DNA from: Lachnospiraceae bacterium
GTDB taxonomy: Bacteria > Bacillota > Clostridia > Lachnospirales > Lachnospiraceae
Length of the DNA stretch: 44,033 bases
Reading direction: 5' to 3'
Assembly (NCBI GenBank): GCA_024692955.1
Contig: JAILLW010000097.1
Location: 1 to 44,033, forward strand
Below, in pieces: positions 42,958 to 44,033 of the stretch (positions are counted from its first letter, which is position 1; each line of letters opens with the position of its first letter). A program made the translations under genes and the position numbers. The notes below the pieces were generated by a model, which saw only the letters and a list, made by a program, of their open reading frames with translations, searched no databases and had not been told where the DNA came from.

Positions 42958-44033
42958 ATGAAAATAGCAGTGGCTGGAACCGGTTACGTAGGACTGGTGG
43001 CGGGCGTATGCTTCGCGGAAAAGGGACATAACGTTACCTGTGTGGATGTGGATGAAAAGAAGATCGCCCTGATGAGATCCGGAGTATCCCCGATCTATGA
43101 GGCGGGACTGGATGAGCTGATGCTCCGGAACACGGAAGCGGGGAGACTCCATTTTACGACGGATTTCGCGCTGGCCTACCGGGACGCGGACGCGATCTTC
43201 ATCGGAGTCGGAACCCCGGAGCAGCCGGACGGCAGCGCGAATCTGAATTATATCGCCTCTGTCTGCAGACAGATCGCGGAATCCGTGGAGAAGGACTGCC
43301 TTGTTGTGGTGAAGTCCACGGTGCCTGTGGGGACCAACGACCGGGTGGAGCAGTTCCTGAAGGACTTCCTCGTAAGGCGGGATCTTCATATCGAAGTAGC
43401 GTCCAATCCGGAATTCCTCGCGCAGGGCAACGCGGTCCGGGATACTCTGGAGGCCGCACGCATCATCATCGGGACCGAGAGCAAATGGGCGGAGGACATC
43501 CTCCGGAAGATCTATGAGCCCTTTGGGCGCCCCATCGTATCCATGAGCCGCCGGAGCGCGGAAATGACGAAGTATGCCTGCAACGATTTCCTGGCTCTCA
43601 AGATCAGCTATATGAATGATATTGCGAACCTCTGCGAGCTCCTCGGCGCCGATATCGAGGATGTGGCAGAGGGCATGAAATATGATAACCGTATCGGAAA
43701 CAATTTTCTGAACGCCGGGATCGGTTACGGCGGAAGCTGTTTCCCGAAGGACACGAAGGCACTCCGTTATCAGGCCGAAAAGGCCGGCTATACGCTCCGC
43801 ACCGTGGAGGCCGCCGTTGAGGTCAACAAGACGCAGAAAACGCGCCTTTTCGCGAAGGCCTCCGACCGGCTGATCAGCTTCGCCGGAATCAGGGTCACGG
43901 TACTCGGACTGGCATTTAAGCCCGGCACGGACGATCTTCGCGAGGCTCCGTCGCTCGACAACGTGAAACTCCTTCTTGAGGCGGGCGCCGAGATCACGGC
44001 CTATGACGAGGTGGCCGCCGACAACTTCAAAAA
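42958..44033 (+). CDS. UDP-glucose/GDP-mannose-type 6-dehydrogenase, 3' end cut by window
   Basis: 358 codons are visible; the family is about 390-450 residues, so the end is missing. It opens with the NAD-binding Rossmann motif MKIAVAGTGYVGLVAGVCFA. Further hallmarks are STVPVGT, NPEFLAQGNAV (the usual family form is NPEFLREG), and the catalytic C261 in GYGGSCFPKDTKAL. GLAFKPGTDDLREAPS starts the C-terminal nucleotide-binding domain. The enzyme oxidises a UDP-hexose twice to the uronic acid, a precursor of acidic capsule or wall polymers. UDP-glucose is the most likely substrate (Ugd/TuaD-like), but GDP-mannose or UDP-N-acetyl sugars cannot be excluded. It has its own promoter and a good AAAGGGAGAG site. 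Confidence 0.93.
   Translation, partial: MKIAVAGTGYVGLVAGVCFAEKGHNVTCVDVDEKKIALMRSGVSPIYEAGLDELMLRNTEAGRLHFTTDFALAYRDADAIFIGVGTPEQPDGSANLNYIASVCRQIAESVEKDCLVVVKSTVPVGTNDRVEQFLKDFLVRRDLHIEVASNPEFLAQGNAVRDTLEAARIIIGTESKWAEDILRKIYEPFGRPIVSMSRRSAEMTKYACNDFLALKISYMNDIANLCELLGADIEDVAEGMKYDNRIGNNFLNAGIGYGGSCFPKDTKALRYQAEKAGYTLRTVEAAVEVNKTQKTRLFAKASDRLISFAGIRVTVLGLAFKPGTDDLREAPSLDNVKLLLEAGAEITAYDEVAADNFK

Noticed and set aside
1-44033. Prophage, insertion sequence or attachment sites
   Set aside because: No transposase, integrase or phage structural gene is seen, and no inverted-repeat-bounded element with target duplication.

Overview
The window looks like a chromosomal piece of a Gram-positive, gut- or rumen-type member of the Clostridia, most likely Lachnospiraceae or a close relative. 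This is inferred from moderately high GC, AGGAGG-type ribosome binding sites, very large secreted proteins built from bacterial Ig-like (BIG_2), BspA-type leucine-rich and DxY-type beta repeats, a CdaR/PucR-like regulator next to ftsEX, and DUF2304 beside a GT2 gene. All 26 genes I can support lie on the + strand; I saw no convincing minus-strand gene, tRNA, rRNA, CRISPR array or transposase.

Layout. 2-1777: 3' end of a secreted repeat protein. 1855-2043: small YjfB-like protein with its own promoter and terminator. 2135-8728: a 1712-aa BIG_2 protein, an acyl-ACP thioesterase and a shortened CvfB-like S1 protein, ended by a strong terminator. 8894-22524: a compact, probably single transcription unit holding a CdaR-like regulator, ftsE, ftsX, an M23 coiled-coil peptidase, an S41 (CtpA-like) protease, an SGNH-like lipid-anchored or membrane protein, a CotH-type secretory kinase, a KdsC-like phosphatase, a membrane GT2, a two-domain HMGL-type aldolase and a polytopic membrane protein. 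It ends at a hairpin whose loop carries the -35 box of the next promoter. 22620-23718: soluble GT2 plus DUF2304. 23899-28980 and 29162-34066: two giant secreted proteins, the second overlapping pyrD by 4 nt. 35105-37479: thioredoxin-hflK-hflC operon with clear promoter and terminator. 37530-37822: an exact-period 63-bp tandem array bracketed by two related hairpin sequences. 37891-42828: a 1645-aa secreted C1 cysteine peptidase with lectin-like, BIG_2, InlB-like and DxY repeats. 42958-end: UDP-glucose/GDP-mannose-type dehydrogenase, cut by the window edge.

How the genes may work together. FtsE/FtsX are known to switch on a coiled-coil peptidoglycan hydrolase at the septum, and the next gene encodes exactly such a protein with an intact M23 site. 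The same unit then runs into a protease, a secretory kinase and a set of sugar enzymes (KdsC-like phosphatase, aldolase, glycosyltransferase, polytopic membrane protein). This suggests, but does not prove, that septal wall remodelling is co-expressed with synthesis or decoration of a wall glycopolymer containing an unusual 2-keto sugar acid. The surroundings supply several giant surface or secreted proteins without recognisable sortase or SLH anchors, so how they are retained is open.
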